Shown piece by piece: positions 43,513-53,883 of a stretch of DNA of 64,000 nucleotides; the stretch's first letter is position 1, and every line of letters begins with the position of its first letter. The notes below the pieces were generated by a model. That model was not told where the DNA came from. It worked only from the letters and a program-made list of their open reading frames with translations, and searched no databases. Source of the DNA: Siccibacter turicensis LMG 23730 (GTDB lineage Bacteria; Pseudomonadota; Gammaproteobacteria; Enterobacterales; Enterobacteriaceae); the NCBI RefSeq assembly GCF_000463155.2, contig NZ_AWFZ01000028.1:1026910-1090909 (forward strand), read 5' to 3'. Made by a program: the position numbers and the translations under genes.

Positions 43513-43519
43513 TCACGCA

Positions 43520-43541
43520 GCCCTCTCCTGCGGGAGAGGGC
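43520..43541. terminator. Hairpin between convergent OlsF-like gene and tauD
   Basis: Nine-base stem GCCCTCTCC / GGAGAGGGC with a TGCG loop, without T-runs. CCCTCTCC-type hairpins are frequent intergenic repeats in enterobacteria, so it may be a repeat as well as an end signal. Confidence 0.6.
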
Positions 43542-43544
43542 GTG

Positions 43545-44393
43545 TTATCCCCGCCAGAACGGCTTATCCCCCAGAATGGTCGCGCGGTGCATAATTCGCC
43601 GCTGCGGCAGGTAATCGGCGTTGGCATAGTGCTGCGTCACCCGGTTATCCCAGATCGCCAGATCGTTCTCCTGCCAGCGCCAGCGCACCTGAAACTCCGG
43701 CTTCGTGACGTGGGCAAACAGGAATCCCAGCAGCGCCTCGCTCTCTTTTGGCGTGACATCGACAATCCGCGTAGTGAAGCCTTCGTTAACAAACAGCGCC
43801 TGCCGCCCGCTGACCGGATGGGTGCGCACCACCGGATGCAGCAGCGGCGGGTTTTTCTCTGCCGCCTGCTGCCAGCGCTGGTGTTCCGCGTCGCTGCGGC
43901 GATGCTTCCACTCCGGGAAGGATTTGCGGAAATCATGCTCGGCCTGCAGGCCACTCAGCAGCCGCTGAAGCGGGACAGAAAGCGCCTCGAACGCCGCGAT
44001 GCCGCTGGTCCAGAGGGTATCGCCCCCGGTGGTGGGCAGCTGCTTTGCCGCCAGTATCGCCCCGGCGGGTGGCGTTTCGATAAAGGTGACATCGGTGTGC
44101 CAGTTATCGTTATCCGGCGGATTATCGTTGTGAGTGTCCAGCACGATAATCTCCTCCACCCCGTCGGCATGCGGGTAAACGGGGTGAATGTGCAGATCGC
44201 CAAACCGCAGCGCCAGGCCGCGCTGCTGCTGCGGCGTAATCGGCTGATCGCGCAGGAACAGCACCTGATGGCGCAGCAGCGCGTGATAGAGCTGCTCGAA
44301 CTGGTTGTCGCTCAGCGGCTTCGTCAGGTCGATGCCGGACACCTGCGCGCCAATGTACGGCCCCAGCGCGGTAATCGAAATACGTTCACTCAT
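43545..44393 (-). CDS. tauD: TauD, taurine dioxygenase
   Basis: 282 residues. Fe(II)/2-oxoglutarate oxygenase that releases sulfite from taurine. Iron ligands His99 and Asp101 (NWHTDVTF) and the distal His in VTQHYAN; 2-oxoglutarate Arg in RIMHRATI. The ATG at 44393 overlaps the tauC stop (ATGA); a longer frame upstream runs through tauC and is a shadow. Last gene of tauABCD. Confidence 0.96.
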   Translation of the reverse strand: MSERISITALGPYIGAQVSGIDLTKPLSDNQFEQLYHALLRHQVLFLRDQPITPQQQRGLALRFGDLHIHPVYPHADGVEEIIVLDTHNDNPPDNDNWHTDVTFIETPPAGAILAAKQLPTTGGDTLWTSGIAAFEALSVPLQRLLSGLQAEHDFRKSFPEWKHRRSDAEHQRWQQAAEKNPPLLHPVVRTHPVSGRQALFVNEGFTTRIVDVTPKESEALLGFLFAHVTKPEFQVRWRWQENDLAIWDNRVTQHYANADYLPQRRIMHRATILGDKPFWRG

Positions 44394-45217
44394 TGCACTT
44401 CTCCATGCCAGGGCGTGAGGCGACGCGTCAGCGCCCGCAGGCCCAGTTCTAAAATAAAGGCGATCGCCGCGATAACGCCGATCCCCGCCAGCACTACGTC
44501 GGTGGCGAGAAACTCCCCGGCGGACTGCACCATAAAGCCCAGTCCACGGGTGGCGGCAATCAGCTCCGCCGCCACCAGCGTCGACCAGCCGACGCCAAGC
44601 CCGATACGCAGCCCGGTAAGAATGTCCGGCAGCGCGCCGGGGAGGATGACGTACCACAGCAGCTGGCGTTTCGAGGCACCCAGCGCCTGCGCGGCGCGAA
44701 GCCGCACCTGCTGCGCGCTCTTCACCCCGGCGAGGGCCGACATCGTGACCGGCGCGAAAATTGCCAGCCAGATAAGCAGCACCTTCGACGTTTCGCCGAT
44801 GCCGAACCAGATCACCATCAGCGGCAGATACGCCAGCGGCGGCACCGGACGGTAGAGCTCAATCAGCGGGTCAAGAATACCGCGCACCGTGGTGCTGAGC
44901 CCCATCGCGATCCCCACCGGCACGCCAATCAGCACCGCCGCGGCCAGCGCCAGCGCGATGCGCCCGAGACTCGCCGCCAGGTGCTGCCACAGCGTGGCGT
45001 CCATAAAGCCATCCTGGCCTGCGATGCTCACCAGCTTCGCCAGCACCTGGCCGGGCGGCGGCAAGAACAGCGGGCTGACCCACTGCTGCGCCGCGACCAG
45101 CCACCACACCAGCAGCAGCACCAGCAGCGTGGCAATGCTCAGGGTCAGCTGGCGCGACAGCGGCCAGCGCAGGCCGCGCCGGTGACGCTGCGGTTTATCG
45201 GTTGCCAGTACGCTCAT
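44390..45217 (-). CDS. tauC: TauC, taurine ABC transporter permease
   Basis: 275 residues, six membrane helices, with the permease loop (EAA-like) [34 protein letters not shown]. Forms the membrane channel of the taurine importer. Overlaps tauB and tauD by 4 bp each. Confidence 0.96.
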   Translation of the reverse strand: MSVLATDKPQRHRRGLRWPLSRQLTLSIATLLVLLLVWWLVAAQQWVSPLFLPPPGQVLAKLVSIAGQDGFMDATLWQHLAASLGRIALALAAAVLIGVPVGIAMGLSTTVRGILDPLIELYRPVPPLAYLPLMVIWFGIGETSKVLLIWLAIFAPVTMSALAGVKSAQQVRLRAAQALGASKRQLLWYVILPGALPDILTGLRIGLGVGWSTLVAAELIAATRGLGFMVQSAGEFLATDVVLAGIGVIAAIAFILELGLRALTRRLTPWHGEVQ

Positions 45218-45981
45218 GAGAAGGCCTCCCGCTCGTCGAACACCCGGCTCAGAACATACTCGCGCCGCTCGATAAACGCCGGGTCGGACTTGATGCTGCG
45301 GCAGGACTCTCCGGCGGTAAACCGGCGGCCAAAGTCGAGCCGCAGGCGCTCGATCACCCGCCCCGGCCCCGGCGAGAGCAGCACCAGATCGGTGGCCAGA
45401 AACACCGCTTCTTCAATGTCGTGGGTAATCAACAGCACCTGCTTACCGCTGGCGTGCCACAGCCGCAGCAGCAAGGTTTGCATCTGCTCGCGGGTGAAGG
45501 CATCGAGCGCGCCGAAGGGTTCATCCAGCAGCAACAGCTGCGGGTCGGTTGCCAGCGCCCGGGCAATCCCAACCCGCTGACGCTGACCGCCGGAGAGCTG
45601 CCAGATATAGCGCTGCTCCGCGCCCTCCAGCCCGACATTGCGCAGCATGGTGCGCGCCCGCGCCCGGCGCGTGGGTTTATCCACCCCGGCAAGCTGCAAC
45701 CCCAGCGCCACGTTGTCCTCGACGTTACGCCACGGCAGCAGGCCTTCGTTCTGAAAGACCACGCCGCGCTCCGCGCCCGGCCCGCGCACCGGCTGGCCGT
45801 TGAGGGTGATGGACCCGCTGCGCCAGGGCAGAAAACCGGCCACCAGATTCAGCAGCGTGGTTTTGCCGCAGCCCGACGGGCCGAGTACCACCAGCAGCTC
45901 CCCGCTGTCGAGGGTCAGGTTGATATCCGACAGCGCAGGCTTACCCGCGTAGTCCGCGTTGAGATGGGCGATATGCAGCAT
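45214..45981 (-). CDS. tauB: TauB, taurine ABC transporter ATPase
   Basis: 255 residues. Walker [11 protein letters not shown]-loop FQNEGLLPW, signature [10 protein letters not shown], Walker [10 protein letters not shown]-loop ITHDIEEA. Energises TauC with TauA as the binding protein. Twelve bases separate it from tauA. Confidence 0.97.
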   Translation of the reverse strand: MLHIAHLNADYAGKPALSDINLTLDSGELLVVLGPSGCGKTTLLNLVAGFLPWRSGSITLNGQPVRGPGAERGVVFQNEGLLPWRNVEDNVALGLQLAGVDKPTRRARARTMLRNVGLEGAEQRYIWQLSGGQRQRVGIARALATDPQLLLLDEPFGALDAFTREQMQTLLLRLWHASGKQVLLITHDIEEAVFLATDLVLLSPGPGRVIERLRLDFGRRFTAGESCRSIKSDPAFIERREYVLSRVFDEREAFS

Positions 45982-45993
45982 GATGCCTCCGCG

Positions 45994-46965
45994 TTACTGG
46001 GCGACGGGTTTGATAAAGCGATCGGTAACAAACGCGCTGTAGTCGCTGGCGACCGTCGGCACTTTGCCCTGCGCTTTCAGGAACTGCGCGGTATCGACAA
46101 TCGCTTTGTTCACCGGCCCCGAGAGCTGTGCGATCTGCTGATCCGGCGTGAGGTAGGTATTGCCTTTCACCAGCCCCGGCACGTCACTCTGCGGAACGCC
46201 GCTCAGACGCGAGAGCTTTTCCAGATTCTGCGGCTGCTTCAGCCAGTCGTCCGGATTGGCGAGATACCCCTGCTGCGCCTGTAACGCGCTGCGGGCGAAG
46301 GCTGCCACCACCTCCGGATGCTGCTGCGCGAAGTCTTTGCGCACCACCCAGACGTCAAGCGTCGGCGCGCCCCACTCCCCGACCTTTGCCGAGTCGGTCA
46401 GTACGGTGCCGGTTTTTGCCAGCTCGTTAACCGCCGGGGCCCAGACGTAGGCACCGTCGATGTCGCCCCGCTGCCAGGCCGCGATGATCGCCGGCGGCTG
46501 CAGGTTAACGATCTGCACCTGCCCCGGCTTGATGCCCCAGTGCTTGAGCGCGGCCAGCAGGCTGTAGTGGGTGGTGGAGATAAACGGTACGGCGATGCGT
46601 TTGCCGATCAGATCCTCAGGCCGGGTAATGGCCTTCTTCACCACCAGCGCCTCGGAGTTGCCCAGCTGCGACGCAAGCAGGAAGACTTCGATCGGTACCT
46701 GCTGGCTGGCCGCCACCGCAAGCGGGCTGGAGCCGATGTTGCCAATCTGCACATCCCCCGACGCCAGAGCGCGCACCACGCTGGCGCCGCTGTCGAATTT
46801 GCGCCAGTTAACCGTCGCCCCGCTCTGGTGTTCAAAGGTGTTGTCCGCCTGCGCGACCTTCGCCGGTTCGGCGGAGGTCTGGTACGCCACGGTGACGTCT
46901 ACGGCGTGCGCCTGAAAAGCCAGCGCGGTAAATAATGCAAGGATGCCTGTTTTTATTGCCGACAT
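45994..46965 (-). CDS. tauA: TauA, taurine-binding periplasmic protein
   Basis: 323 residues. Signal peptide MSAIKTGILALFTALAFQAHA, then a SsuA/TauA-type binding fold (VDVTVAYQTSAEPAKVAQ, AWQRGDIDGAYVWAPAVNELAKTG). First gene of tauABCD, used when sulfate is limiting. Confidence 0.96.
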   Translation of the reverse strand: MSAIKTGILALFTALAFQAHAVDVTVAYQTSAEPAKVAQADNTFEHQSGATVNWRKFDSGASVVRALASGDVQIGNIGSSPLAVAASQQVPIEVFLLASQLGNSEALVVKKAITRPEDLIGKRIAVPFISTTHYSLLAALKHWGIKPGQVQIVNLQPPAIIAAWQRGDIDGAYVWAPAVNELAKTGTVLTDSAKVGEWGAPTLDVWVVRKDFAQQHPEVVAAFARSALQAQQGYLANPDDWLKQPQNLEKLSRLSGVPQSDVPGLVKGNTYLTPDQQIAQLSGPVNKAIVDTAQFLKAQGKVPTVASDYSAFVTDRFIKPVAQ

Positions 46966-47327
46966 AAGGGTGTTCTCCGCTCAGGTGATGGCGGCAGTAT
47001 TTCCGGCAGGCGTATTTTGATAAAGGAATTAAAAATTATTTTTAATGCAGATTGGTGCTTAGATAAAAAACGCGGATCGATAGTTATCGGGCGGGAAACA
47101 GCACACGGATATTATCCCGCGCTCACGTTTACCGACGGCGCGGCGGTAAATGCGGATTCACCCAGACCAGCACCGGCGCGGGCGTATAGCGGCGCGGATG
47201 CGGTAGCGGGTACGCGGTGGTAATAACGTATAAAATCGGTCGCCAGCTCATAACGCCTCCGCACAGGGTTGCTTACCCTGAGCGTAGCCTGCGATGAAGG
47301 CGGCGGCTCTAAGATAAAGGGATGATT
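46966..47327. other. tauA promoter region
   Basis: About 360 bases. An AT-rich near-palindrome ATTAAAAATTATTTTTAAT at 47028-47046, about 65-80 bp before tauA, is the likely activator region (Cbl/CysB bind AT-rich sites in E. coli tau); assignment is a guess. A 68-codon open frame at 47017-47223 has no ribosome site or homology and is not called a gene. Confidence 0.4.
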
Positions 47328-48176
47328 TCAGGCGCTGAGTGAGGGAAGCGCCGCGGCGTAAAAGGGTTCAATATCGCGCGCGGTAAGCAGCGGCGTTTTC
47401 ATCAGCAAATAAACGCTCAGCGCATCGTTAAACTCCGGCACTGCAATAAAATGATGCTGCAGCGCAACGCGCCGCGAAATAATGCCGATGCTGTTGCTGC
47501 TTTTAATCATGGAGACACTGATTTGCTCGCTGCCGGAATAGAGCACCGGCATGGTTGCCACGCGCCCTTTATAACGGCTGATAAACCGCGTTAAGCAGTC
47601 CGAATAGGCACATTCTGGCATCGGTTTAATTAACGCCGTGTCGTCATTCCACACGCCGCTCGCCGAGGCGGCCACCACCTCTATTTTCATCCCCGCCAGT
47701 TCGACCGCATATACTCCTGCCGGAACGGTATTGCCGATGACAATCGCCATATCCGCCGCGCCGCTCGCCAGCTTGGTGAGGTTCTCCGGTGATTCTGAAC
47801 TGCTGAACAGCACCGGATAGCCGCTGAGCGCGCTGCGCAGAAAGTGCATCAGCGCCTGGTTCACCGGTTCGGAAAAGGTATTATTCAGGGCAATATGCAG
47901 CGTCGGCGTGCCGCGCTGTTTAATCTGCGCGACGCGCTGCTGTAATTCGGCGGCGCTTTTCACTACGTCCGTCACCCAGGGCAGAATATCGCGCCCGGCG
48001 GCGGTGAGGGTCACGCCCTTATTGGTTCGCTCCAGCAGCTTAAATCCGAACTGCTCCTCAAGCTTATTCAACTGGGCAGCCAGCGCCTGCACGGTGACGT
48101 TCGCGTCCTGCGCCGCAGAGGTCAGCGACCCAAGCTGCGCGGTCTTGAGAAAGTTCCTGAGTATTTTGCTGTCCAT
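47328..48176 (-). CDS. LysR-family transcriptional regulator
   Basis: 282 residues; start after GGGGGAGCGT. N-terminal winged helix (MDSKILRNFLKTAQLGSLTSAAQDANVTVQALAAQLNKLEEQFGFKLLER) and a C-terminal periplasmic-binding-like sensor. It is not CysB or Cbl by sequence. Divergent from a rhodanese gene 210 bp away, which is the most likely target; tauABCD, same strand downstream, is a second possibility. Inducer unknown. Confidence 0.85.
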   Translation of the reverse strand: MDSKILRNFLKTAQLGSLTSAAQDANVTVQALAAQLNKLEEQFGFKLLERTNKGVTLTAAGRDILPWVTDVVKSAAELQQRVAQIKQRGTPTLHIALNNTFSEPVNQALMHFLRSALSGYPVLFSSSESPENLTKLASGAADMAIVIGNTVPAGVYAVELAGMKIEVVAASASGVWNDDTALIKPMPECAYSDCLTRFISRYKGRVATMPVLYSGSEQISVSMIKSSNSIGIISRRVALQHHFIAVPEFNDALSVYLLMKTPLLTARDIEPFYAAALPSLSA

Positions 48177-48386
48177 ACGCTCCCCCCATTGCCCGGCTAC
48201 CACTTATATCAGCGCGCCTGCCGCTTATCAATTTTCCTGCGACGCCGGTGGGCCTCGCGCATGGCGGCCTCAACGCCTGCTTTACACGCCTGAAAAAACA
48301 TTGCATTTCGCTTTTTTCCGGGACTGTTAAGGTCGCGGTGACACCGGATGAGATACCGGACTTCACAACCTCATTAAGGAGAGACT

Positions 48387-48785
48387 ATGTCGCACGCAGA
48401 ACAGCTGGCGTACTACCAGCAGAAACTGGCCTTCGAAATGGACCCGGCCGATCTCTGGCTGGCGCTCAAGGCCGAGGAGAAGATTGTGGTGGTGGATGGC
48501 CGCAGCCAGGCGGCCTGGCAACAGGAGCACATTCCGGGGGCGCTCAGCCTGCCGCACCGCGCGCTGTGCATGGACACCACCCACCATCTCGACCCGACGC
48601 TGCTTTACGTCTGCTACTGCGACGGCATCGGCTGCAACGCCTCCACCCAGACCGCCCTCAAGCTGTTGACGCTCGGCTTTCGCGTCAAAGAGCTGATCGG
48701 TGGGTTGGACTGGTGGAAGCGCGATGGCTATGCCACCGAAGGGCATCAGGGCCGCGACGGCACGCCGGTAAGCTGCGGGTGCTGA
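48387..48785 (+). CDS. Single-domain rhodanese-like sulfurtransferase
   Basis: 132 residues. Rhodanese fold with VVVDGRSQAAWQQEHIPGALSLPHR and an active-site loop YCDGIGCNAST in which Cys78 is the probable catalytic residue (Cys76 and Cys83 nearby). The C-terminus ends CGC. Accepts a persulfide sulfur; partner unknown. Good RBS TAAGGAGAGACT. Near the tau genes and a LysR regulator, so a sulfur-related role is reasonable. Confidence 0.85.
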   Translation: MSHAEQLAYYQQKLAFEMDPADLWLALKAEEKIVVVDGRSQAAWQQEHIPGALSLPHRALCMDTTHHLDPTLLYVCYCDGIGCNASTQTALKLLTLGFRVKELIGGLDWWKRDGYATEGHQGRDGTPVSCGC

Positions 48786-48821
48786 TTCTCCCGTGCGCGT
48801 CCCTGCGCGCGGATACACCGC

Positions 48822-49955
48822 CTATGCGGCGAGGGTTTTAAGGAGGGCAAAGGCTTCCTTCATACGGTCTTCGCTGACCACGAAGCCGCGCAGCGCGCCG
48901 CTTTCGTCCGTGCCGGTGGCCAGCATTCCTTCAGGACCCAGCGCAATCTGCCAGGAGAGATCGCCGCGCTGGGTGTCGCCCGCCAGATGCAGGGGAAGAT
49001 CGGGCGTCTTCACTTTGATGAGCGCCGGGGGCAGGCGCAGCGGTACCGCAGCACCCAGCAGGTTTTTCGCCAGCACCATCGCGCTCAGCTGGATGGGTTG
49101 CAGGAACGGCAGCAGTCGCCCTTCGATTTCCGCGCAGTCGCCCAGGGCATAAATATCCGCATCGCTGGTTTGCAGGTAGCGGTCGACCACCACTCCACGC
49201 GCCACGTTGAGTCCGGCGCGGCGCGCCAGAGCGGTTTCCGGGCGCAGACCGGTGGCGGCAATGGCCGCATCGACCCTCACCGAACGACCGTCTGCCAGCG
49301 CCACCGCAATTCCCTCGCTGCACCGCGTCAGGGACTGTAGCTGAGCGTTGAGCAGCAGGTGAACGCCCATGCCGGTGAGGCGATGCTGCAGGCGGCTGCT
49401 CACCTCCGGCGGCATCAGCGAGGCCAGAATGCTGGCGCGGTTATCCAGCAGCGTTACCGCTTTTCCGGCGCGGCAAAAGTCCATCGCCAGTTCACAGCCT
49501 ATCAGCCCGGCGCCGACAATCAGCACGCGCTGCGCATCGCGCAGCGTGGTTTCACACGCCTGATACTCCCGCTGGCTGTTGAGCGTCAGCATCAGTTCGT
49601 GCCCCGGAACCGGTGGTATCGCCGCGCTGGCCCCGGTTGCCAGCACCAGTTTGTCGTAGTGCCACGTGCGTTCATGGTTTTTCACGCGGTGCGCCGCAGC
49701 ATCAATATCCGTAATCCAGGTATCGGGAAAGAGTTGCAGACGGTACTCCTCGGCGAACTCACCCGCCGTCTGGCGGGTAAGATCCTCGGCGCGTTGCGCA
49801 AGGCTGATGACGTGACTGAGATCCGGCTTGTTGTACTCGTCCATGCTGTCGGCGGCGATAAGCGTCAACGGCACGTCGCTGTCCTGCTTGCGGATGTTTT
49901 TCACCAGCTGACGGGCCGCAAAGCCCGAACCGATAATCACAATGCCGTGGTTCAT
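48822..49955 (-). CDS. norW: NorW, NADH:flavorubredoxin reductase
   Basis: 377 residues, as in E. coli. FAD-dependent pyridine-nucleotide oxidoreductase passing electrons from NADH to NorV. N-terminal FAD motif [16 protein letters not shown] motif [16 protein letters not shown], and YALGDCAEI. The start overlaps the norV stop (4 bp). Confidence 0.96.
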   Translation of the reverse strand: MNHGIVIIGSGFAARQLVKNIRKQDSDVPLTLIAADSMDEYNKPDLSHVISLAQRAEDLTRQTAGEFAEEYRLQLFPDTWITDIDAAAHRVKNHERTWHYDKLVLATGASAAIPPVPGHELMLTLNSQREYQACETTLRDAQRVLIVGAGLIGCELAMDFCRAGKAVTLLDNRASILASLMPPEVSSRLQHRLTGMGVHLLLNAQLQSLTRCSEGIAVALADGRSVRVDAAIAATGLRPETALARRAGLNVARGVVVDRYLQTSDADIYALGDCAEIEGRLLPFLQPIQLSAMVLAKNLLGAAVPLRLPPALIKVKTPDLPLHLAGDTQRGDLSWQIALGPEGMLATGTDESGALRGFVVSEDRMKEAFALLKTLAA

Positions 49956-51400
49956 TTTGCCTCCGTTGCCAGTTCGTCAAACACCTCTTTGCCAAGCGAA
50001 CATTCCGGGCACAGGAAATCGTCCGGTACCTCGCTCCACGGTGTACCGGGGGCCACGTTCTGCATCGGCTCGCCGAGCGCCGGGTCGTAGATCCACTGGC
50101 AGACGCTGCACTGCATGTAGGGGCCGGTATCCATGCTTTCCTGCGCGGGGGCAGCCTCGACGGCGGTGGATGCCGCTACCGCTGCCTCGCGGGTCGGCAG
50201 CGGGGCAAGCGCCCACTGACGCGCGATGTCGCGGCCATGCTGGCGGCACAGTTCCAGCGCGTCGCTGTCCGGGCGCCATTTCGCTTTCAGGCTGAGGAAC
50301 ATCTCAAAGCCGGCATCCTGCAGACGGGTGGAGAGCCGGTCTACCGCCCCACCGCTCCAGCCGTGGGAGCCGAACGCGCTGGCGCGTTTGTTGCGAAAAC
50401 GCAGGCCGGTCATCTCCTCCACCAGCCCGGCGATTTTCGGCATCATCACGTTGTTCATGGTCGAGGTGCCGACCAGCACACCTTTGGAGCGGAACACGTT
50501 GGTCAGGATCTCATTCTTATCGCTGCGCGCGACGTTGAAGATTTTTACCGCCACGTTCGGGTCCACTTCGTTGATGCCCTGCGCAATGGCGTCGGCCATC
50601 ATGCGCGTGTTGTTGGACATGGTGTCGTAGACAATGGTGATGCGGTCTTCCTGATAGTCTGCCGCCCACTTCAGGTAGAGCTCGACGATCTGCGCCGGGT
50701 TATCGCGCCATACCACGCCGTGGGAGGTGGCGATCATATCCACCGGCAGGTTGAAGCCCAGAATCTCGTTGATTTTTGGCGTCACCAGGCGGCTGAACGG
50801 CGTCAGAATGTTGGCGTAGTAGCGCTGGCACTGCTCGAACAGCTCGGCCTGATCCACCTCATCGTTAAACAGGCGCTCATCGCAGTAGTGCTGACCGAAG
50901 GCATCGTTGCTGAACAGCACCGCATCGCCGGTCAGGTAGGTCATCATGCTGTCCGGCCAGTGCAGCATTGGCGTTTCAACGAAAATAAGCTGCTTGCCAT
51001 TGCCGATATCCAGCGTATCGCCGGTTTTCACCACCTGAAAATTCCACTCCGGATGGTGGTGGTGACCGTTGATGGAGTCGATGGCGTTTGCCGTGCAGTA
51101 GATCGGCGTATCCGGGATGCAGGCCATCAGTTCGGTCAGGGCGCCGGCGTGATCCTCCTCCGCGTGGTTGATCACGATGTAGTCGATATCCGTCAGATCG
51201 ATCTCTGCGCGCAGGTTCTGCACGAACTCCCGGCTGAACTTATGATCCACCGTGTCGATCAGGACGTTTTTCTCTTCGCGGATCAGGTAGCTGTTGTAGC
51301 TGCTGCCCTTCAGGGTTTTGTATTCGGTGCCGTGGAAATCCCGCACTTCCCAGTCGCGCTGTCCAACCCAGTGAATATTGTTTTTTACGTGAATAGCCAT
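49952..51400 (-). CDS. norV: NorV, flavorubredoxin nitric oxide reductase
   Basis: 482 residues. Three parts: N-terminal metallo-beta-lactamase-like di-iron domain ([23 protein letters not shown]), flavodoxin domain (about 255-395, [17 protein letters not shown]), and a C-terminal rubredoxin domain ([11 protein letters not shown]...CPECSLG). Reduces NO to N2O without oxygen. Followed by norW; transcribed divergently from norR. Confidence 0.96.
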   Translation of the reverse strand: MAIHVKNNIHWVGQRDWEVRDFHGTEYKTLKGSSYNSYLIREEKNVLIDTVDHKFSREFVQNLRAEIDLTDIDYIVINHAEEDHAGALTELMACIPDTPIYCTANAIDSINGHHHHPEWNFQVVKTGDTLDIGNGKQLIFVETPMLHWPDSMMTYLTGDAVLFSNDAFGQHYCDERLFNDEVDQAELFEQCQRYYANILTPFSRLVTPKINEILGFNLPVDMIATSHGVVWRDNPAQIVELYLKWAADYQEDRITIVYDTMSNNTRMMADAIAQGINEVDPNVAVKIFNVARSDKNEILTNVFRSKGVLVGTSTMNNVMMPKIAGLVEEMTGLRFRNKRASAFGSHGWSGGAVDRLSTRLQDAGFEMFLSLKAKWRPDSDALELCRQHGRDIARQWALAPLPTREAAVAASTAVEAAPAQESMDTGPYMQCSVCQWIYDPALGEPMQNVAPGTPWSEVPDDFLCPECSLGKEVFDELATEAK

Positions 51401-51442
51401 AGTTTCCTCTGCACAATCAGTATCGAAAGATGCATGGCTATA

Positions 51443-51458
51443 ATCATTTTCCGTGCCA
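51443..51458 (-). promoter_or_regulatory. Candidate sigma-54 promoter of norVW
   Basis: Minus strand TGGCACGGAAAATGAT: the -24 block TGGCACG is perfect, while the -12 block ATGAT keeps TG but lacks the usual GC. It lies about 43 bp before the norV start and about 55-65 bp from the nearest NorR site, as expected for a sigma-54 enhancer system. Confidence 0.6.
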
Positions 51459-51511
51459 GTTTTTATATTATTGATTTTATTAGTAATAAAATTTTAGCTG
51501 CAAACGAAATT

Positions 51512-51567
51512 GTCATAATGACTACCCATTAAATTGTCAATATGACATCATAGGTTGTCGAATTGAC
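51512..51567. promoter_or_regulatory. Three NorR enhancer sites
   Basis: Three copies of the GT-N7-AC NorR motif: GTCATAATGAC (51512-51522), GTCAATATGAC (51536-51546) and GTCGAATTGAC (51557-51567). Their centres are 24 and 21 bp apart. E. coli norVW also has three such sites, all needed for activation by NorR. The third is 13 bp from the norR start, which suits autorepression. Confidence 0.85.
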
Positions 51568-51579
51568 AATGAGGCTGAC

Positions 51580-53094
51580 ATGAGTTTTTCGGTTAACGCA
51601 CTGGCAAAAATCGCCCTTGAACTGCAAAGCGGCATCGGGCACCAGGACCGCTTTCAGCGGCTTATCACCACACTGCGCCAGGTGCTGGGGTGCGACGCCT
51701 CCGCCCTGCTGCGCTACGAGGCGCGGCAGTTCATCCCTCTGGCTATCGACGGCCTGGCGCACGACGTGCTGGGACGCCGCTTCACTCTGGAGGGACATCC
51801 CCGGCTGGAAGCCATCGCCCGCGCCGGGGACGTGGTGCGTTTTCCCGCCGACAGCGATCTGCCGGATCCTTACGACGGGCTGATCCCCGGCCAGGAGGAT
51901 CTGCACGTCCACGCCTGCGTTGGTCTGCCGCTGTTTGCCGGGCAAACGCTGATCGGCGCTCTCACGCTGGATGGCATGGACCCGCACCAGTTTGATGCCT
52001 TCAGCGATGAATCCCTGCGCCTTATCGCCGCCCTCGCGGCGGGGGCGCTTGATAACGCCCTGCTGATTGAGAAGCTCGAGCGCCAGAACCTGCTGCCCGG
52101 CCCGTCGACCACCTTTGAGCCTGTGACCCGCACGCAGATGATCGGCCTCTCCGCCGGCATGGTACAGCTCAAAAAAGAGATTGAGATCGTCGCCGCGTCA
52201 GATCTGAACGTGCTGATCGACGGCGAAACCGGCACCGGCAAAGAGCTGGTGGCAAAAGCCATCCATGAAGGATCGCCGCGCGCGGCTAACCCGCTGGTCT
52301 ACCTCAACTGCGCCGCGCTCCCGGAGAGCGTAGCGGAAAGTGAGCTGTTCGGGCACGTTAAGGGCGCGTTTACCGGGGCCATCAGCCACCGCAGCGGGAA
52401 GTTCGAGGCCGCCGATAACGGGACGCTGCTGCTGGACGAGATTGGCGAGCTCTCGCTGGCGCTACAGGCCAAGCTGCTGCGCGTACTGCAGTATGGCGAC
52501 ATCCAGCGCGTGGGTGACGATCGCAGCATTCGCGTCGACGTGCGCGTGCTGGCAGCCACCAACCGCGATCTGCGTGAAGAGGTGATTGCCGGCCGCTTCC
52601 GCGCCGATCTGTTTCACCGCCTGAGCGTCTTCCCGCTTCACGTTCCACCGCTGCGCGAGCGCGGCGATGATGTCATCCTGCTGGCGGGCTACTACTGCGA
52701 ACAGTGCCGCCTGCGCCTTGGCCTCTCCCGGGTGGTGCTCAACGCCGCCGCCAGGGCGCGCCTGCTCTCTTACGCCTGGCCCGGTAACGTGCGCGAGCTG
52801 GAGCATGCGATTTATCGTGCCGTGGTTCTGGCCCATGCCGCCGCTGCCGGTGATGACGTGGTGCTTGAACCCCAGCATTTTAACCTTGAGGCAGCGCCTG
52901 CTCCGCACGTCGAACCGGTCCTTCCCACCGCGCCGCTGCAACCGCTGCGCGACGCCACCGAGGCGTTTCAACGTCGCCAGATAGCCGCGGCGCTGGATCA
53001 GCATCAGCATAACTGGGCCGCCAGCGCCCGTGCGCTGGGCATGGACGTAGCGAACCTGCATCGCCTGGCAAAGCGGCTGGGGATGAAAGCCTGA
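51580..53094 (+). CDS. norR: NorR, nitric-oxide-responsive sigma-54 activator
   Basis: 504 residues as in E. coli. GAF domain holding a non-haem iron that binds NO (about 1-170), AAA+ domain with Walker A GETGTGKE and the sigma-54 contact loop GAFTGA ([12 protein letters not shown]), and a Fis-type helix-turn-helix ([23 protein letters not shown]). Divergent from norVW, which it switches on. Ends near a CTGCCCGG / CCGGGCAG hairpin. Confidence 0.96.
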   Translation: MSFSVNALAKIALELQSGIGHQDRFQRLITTLRQVLGCDASALLRYEARQFIPLAIDGLAHDVLGRRFTLEGHPRLEAIARAGDVVRFPADSDLPDPYDGLIPGQEDLHVHACVGLPLFAGQTLIGALTLDGMDPHQFDAFSDESLRLIAALAAGALDNALLIEKLERQNLLPGPSTTFEPVTRTQMIGLSAGMVQLKKEIEIVAASDLNVLIDGETGTGKELVAKAIHEGSPRAANPLVYLNCAALPESVAESELFGHVKGAFTGAISHRSGKFEAADNGTLLLDEIGELSLALQAKLLRVLQYGDIQRVGDDRSIRVDVRVLAATNRDLREEVIAGRFRADLFHRLSVFPLHVPPLRERGDDVILLAGYYCEQCRLRLGLSRVVLNAAARARLLSYAWPGNVRELEHAIYRAVVLAHAAAAGDDVVLEPQHFNLEAAPAPHVEPVLPTAPLQPLRDATEAFQRRQIAAALDQHQHNWAASARALGMDVANLHRLAKRLGMKA

Positions 53095-53110
53095 CCCCAG
53101 CGTGGCCCTC

Positions 53111-53132
53111 CTGCCCGGAGCATGCCGGGCAG
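53111..53132 (+). terminator. Hairpin after norR
   Basis: Perfect 8-bp stem CTGCCCGG / CCGGGCAG with a 6-nt loop (AGCATG), 16 bp after the norR stop; no T-run. Confidence 0.5.
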
Positions 53133-53259
53133 CAACCCTAAAAATGAACTACCATTTCATTTTCTGTGACCCTGTTAACGACGCCCGCCCTTTCGTTGCC
53201 GCTACTCTGGGCCGGTTTCCGTTATTCCCGCTTATGCGCACCACTTACAGGAGTAGAAA

Positions 53260-53838
53260 ATGAAAAGGGTTGCGGTCCTGCTCGCCCCCGGCTTCGAAGA
53301 AGGCGAAGCCATTGTCACGATTGATATTTTACGCCGCCTGAATATCGAGGTGGAGACGCTCTCCTGCGTGGCGACCCGCGCGGTGGAAAGCTACCACGCG
53401 ATCCCGATGGTGGCCGACAGCACGCTGAAAGAGGCGTTCGACGCCACCTATGATGCCGTGGTGCTGCCCGGTGGCCCTGCCGGCAGCGTGTTTCTGGCCC
53501 AGAGCGCTGAGGTTATCGACTTTGTGCGCCGCCACGACGAGCTGGGTAAACTCATCTGCCCGATCTGCTCGGCGGCCGCGCGCGTGCTGGGCGGCAACGG
53601 CCTGCTGAAAGGCCGACGCTACGTCTGTTCCGGTGACCTGTGGCAGGGCGTGAACGATGGGCAGTACGTCGATCGCAGCGTGGTTGAGGACGGCAATCTT
53701 ATTAGCGGCAAGGGGCTTGGCCGCGTGTTCGATTTCGCCTTTACCGTCGCCGCCCGGCTGCTGGGCGACAGCTTCCCGGCGGAGGATCATGCCGACCATA
53801 TCTACTACCCCTGGCAGGACCGGACTGAGGCACAGTAG
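53260..53838 (+). CDS. DJ-1/PfpI superfamily protein
   Basis: 192 residues. DJ-1 fold with the nucleophile elbow ICPICSAAARVLG (Cys103) and the supporting Glu in APGFEEGEA (Glu14); YDAVVLPGG is the glycine loop. Related to YajL/DJ-1, which act in oxidative or glyoxal stress, but YajL itself has a different N-terminus, so this is a distinct member. RBS AGGAG before the ATG. Neighbour of norR; a stress role is a guess. Confidence 0.83.
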   Translation: MKRVAVLLAPGFEEGEAIVTIDILRRLNIEVETLSCVATRAVESYHAIPMVADSTLKEAFDATYDAVVLPGGPAGSVFLAQSAEVIDFVRRHDELGKLICPICSAAARVLGGNGLLKGRRYVCSGDLWQGVNDGQYVDRSVVEDGNLISGKGLGRVFDFAFTVAARLLGDSFPAEDHADHIYYPWQDRTEAQ

Positions 53839-53883
53839 CCTGCGCTCACGACGCCCGATGCTGCCCTGCGCCATGCCGGGTGG

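Noticed and set aside
47017-47223. Small plus-strand open frame upstream of tauA
   Set aside because: No ribosome site, no homology, and it overlaps the tau promoter region.
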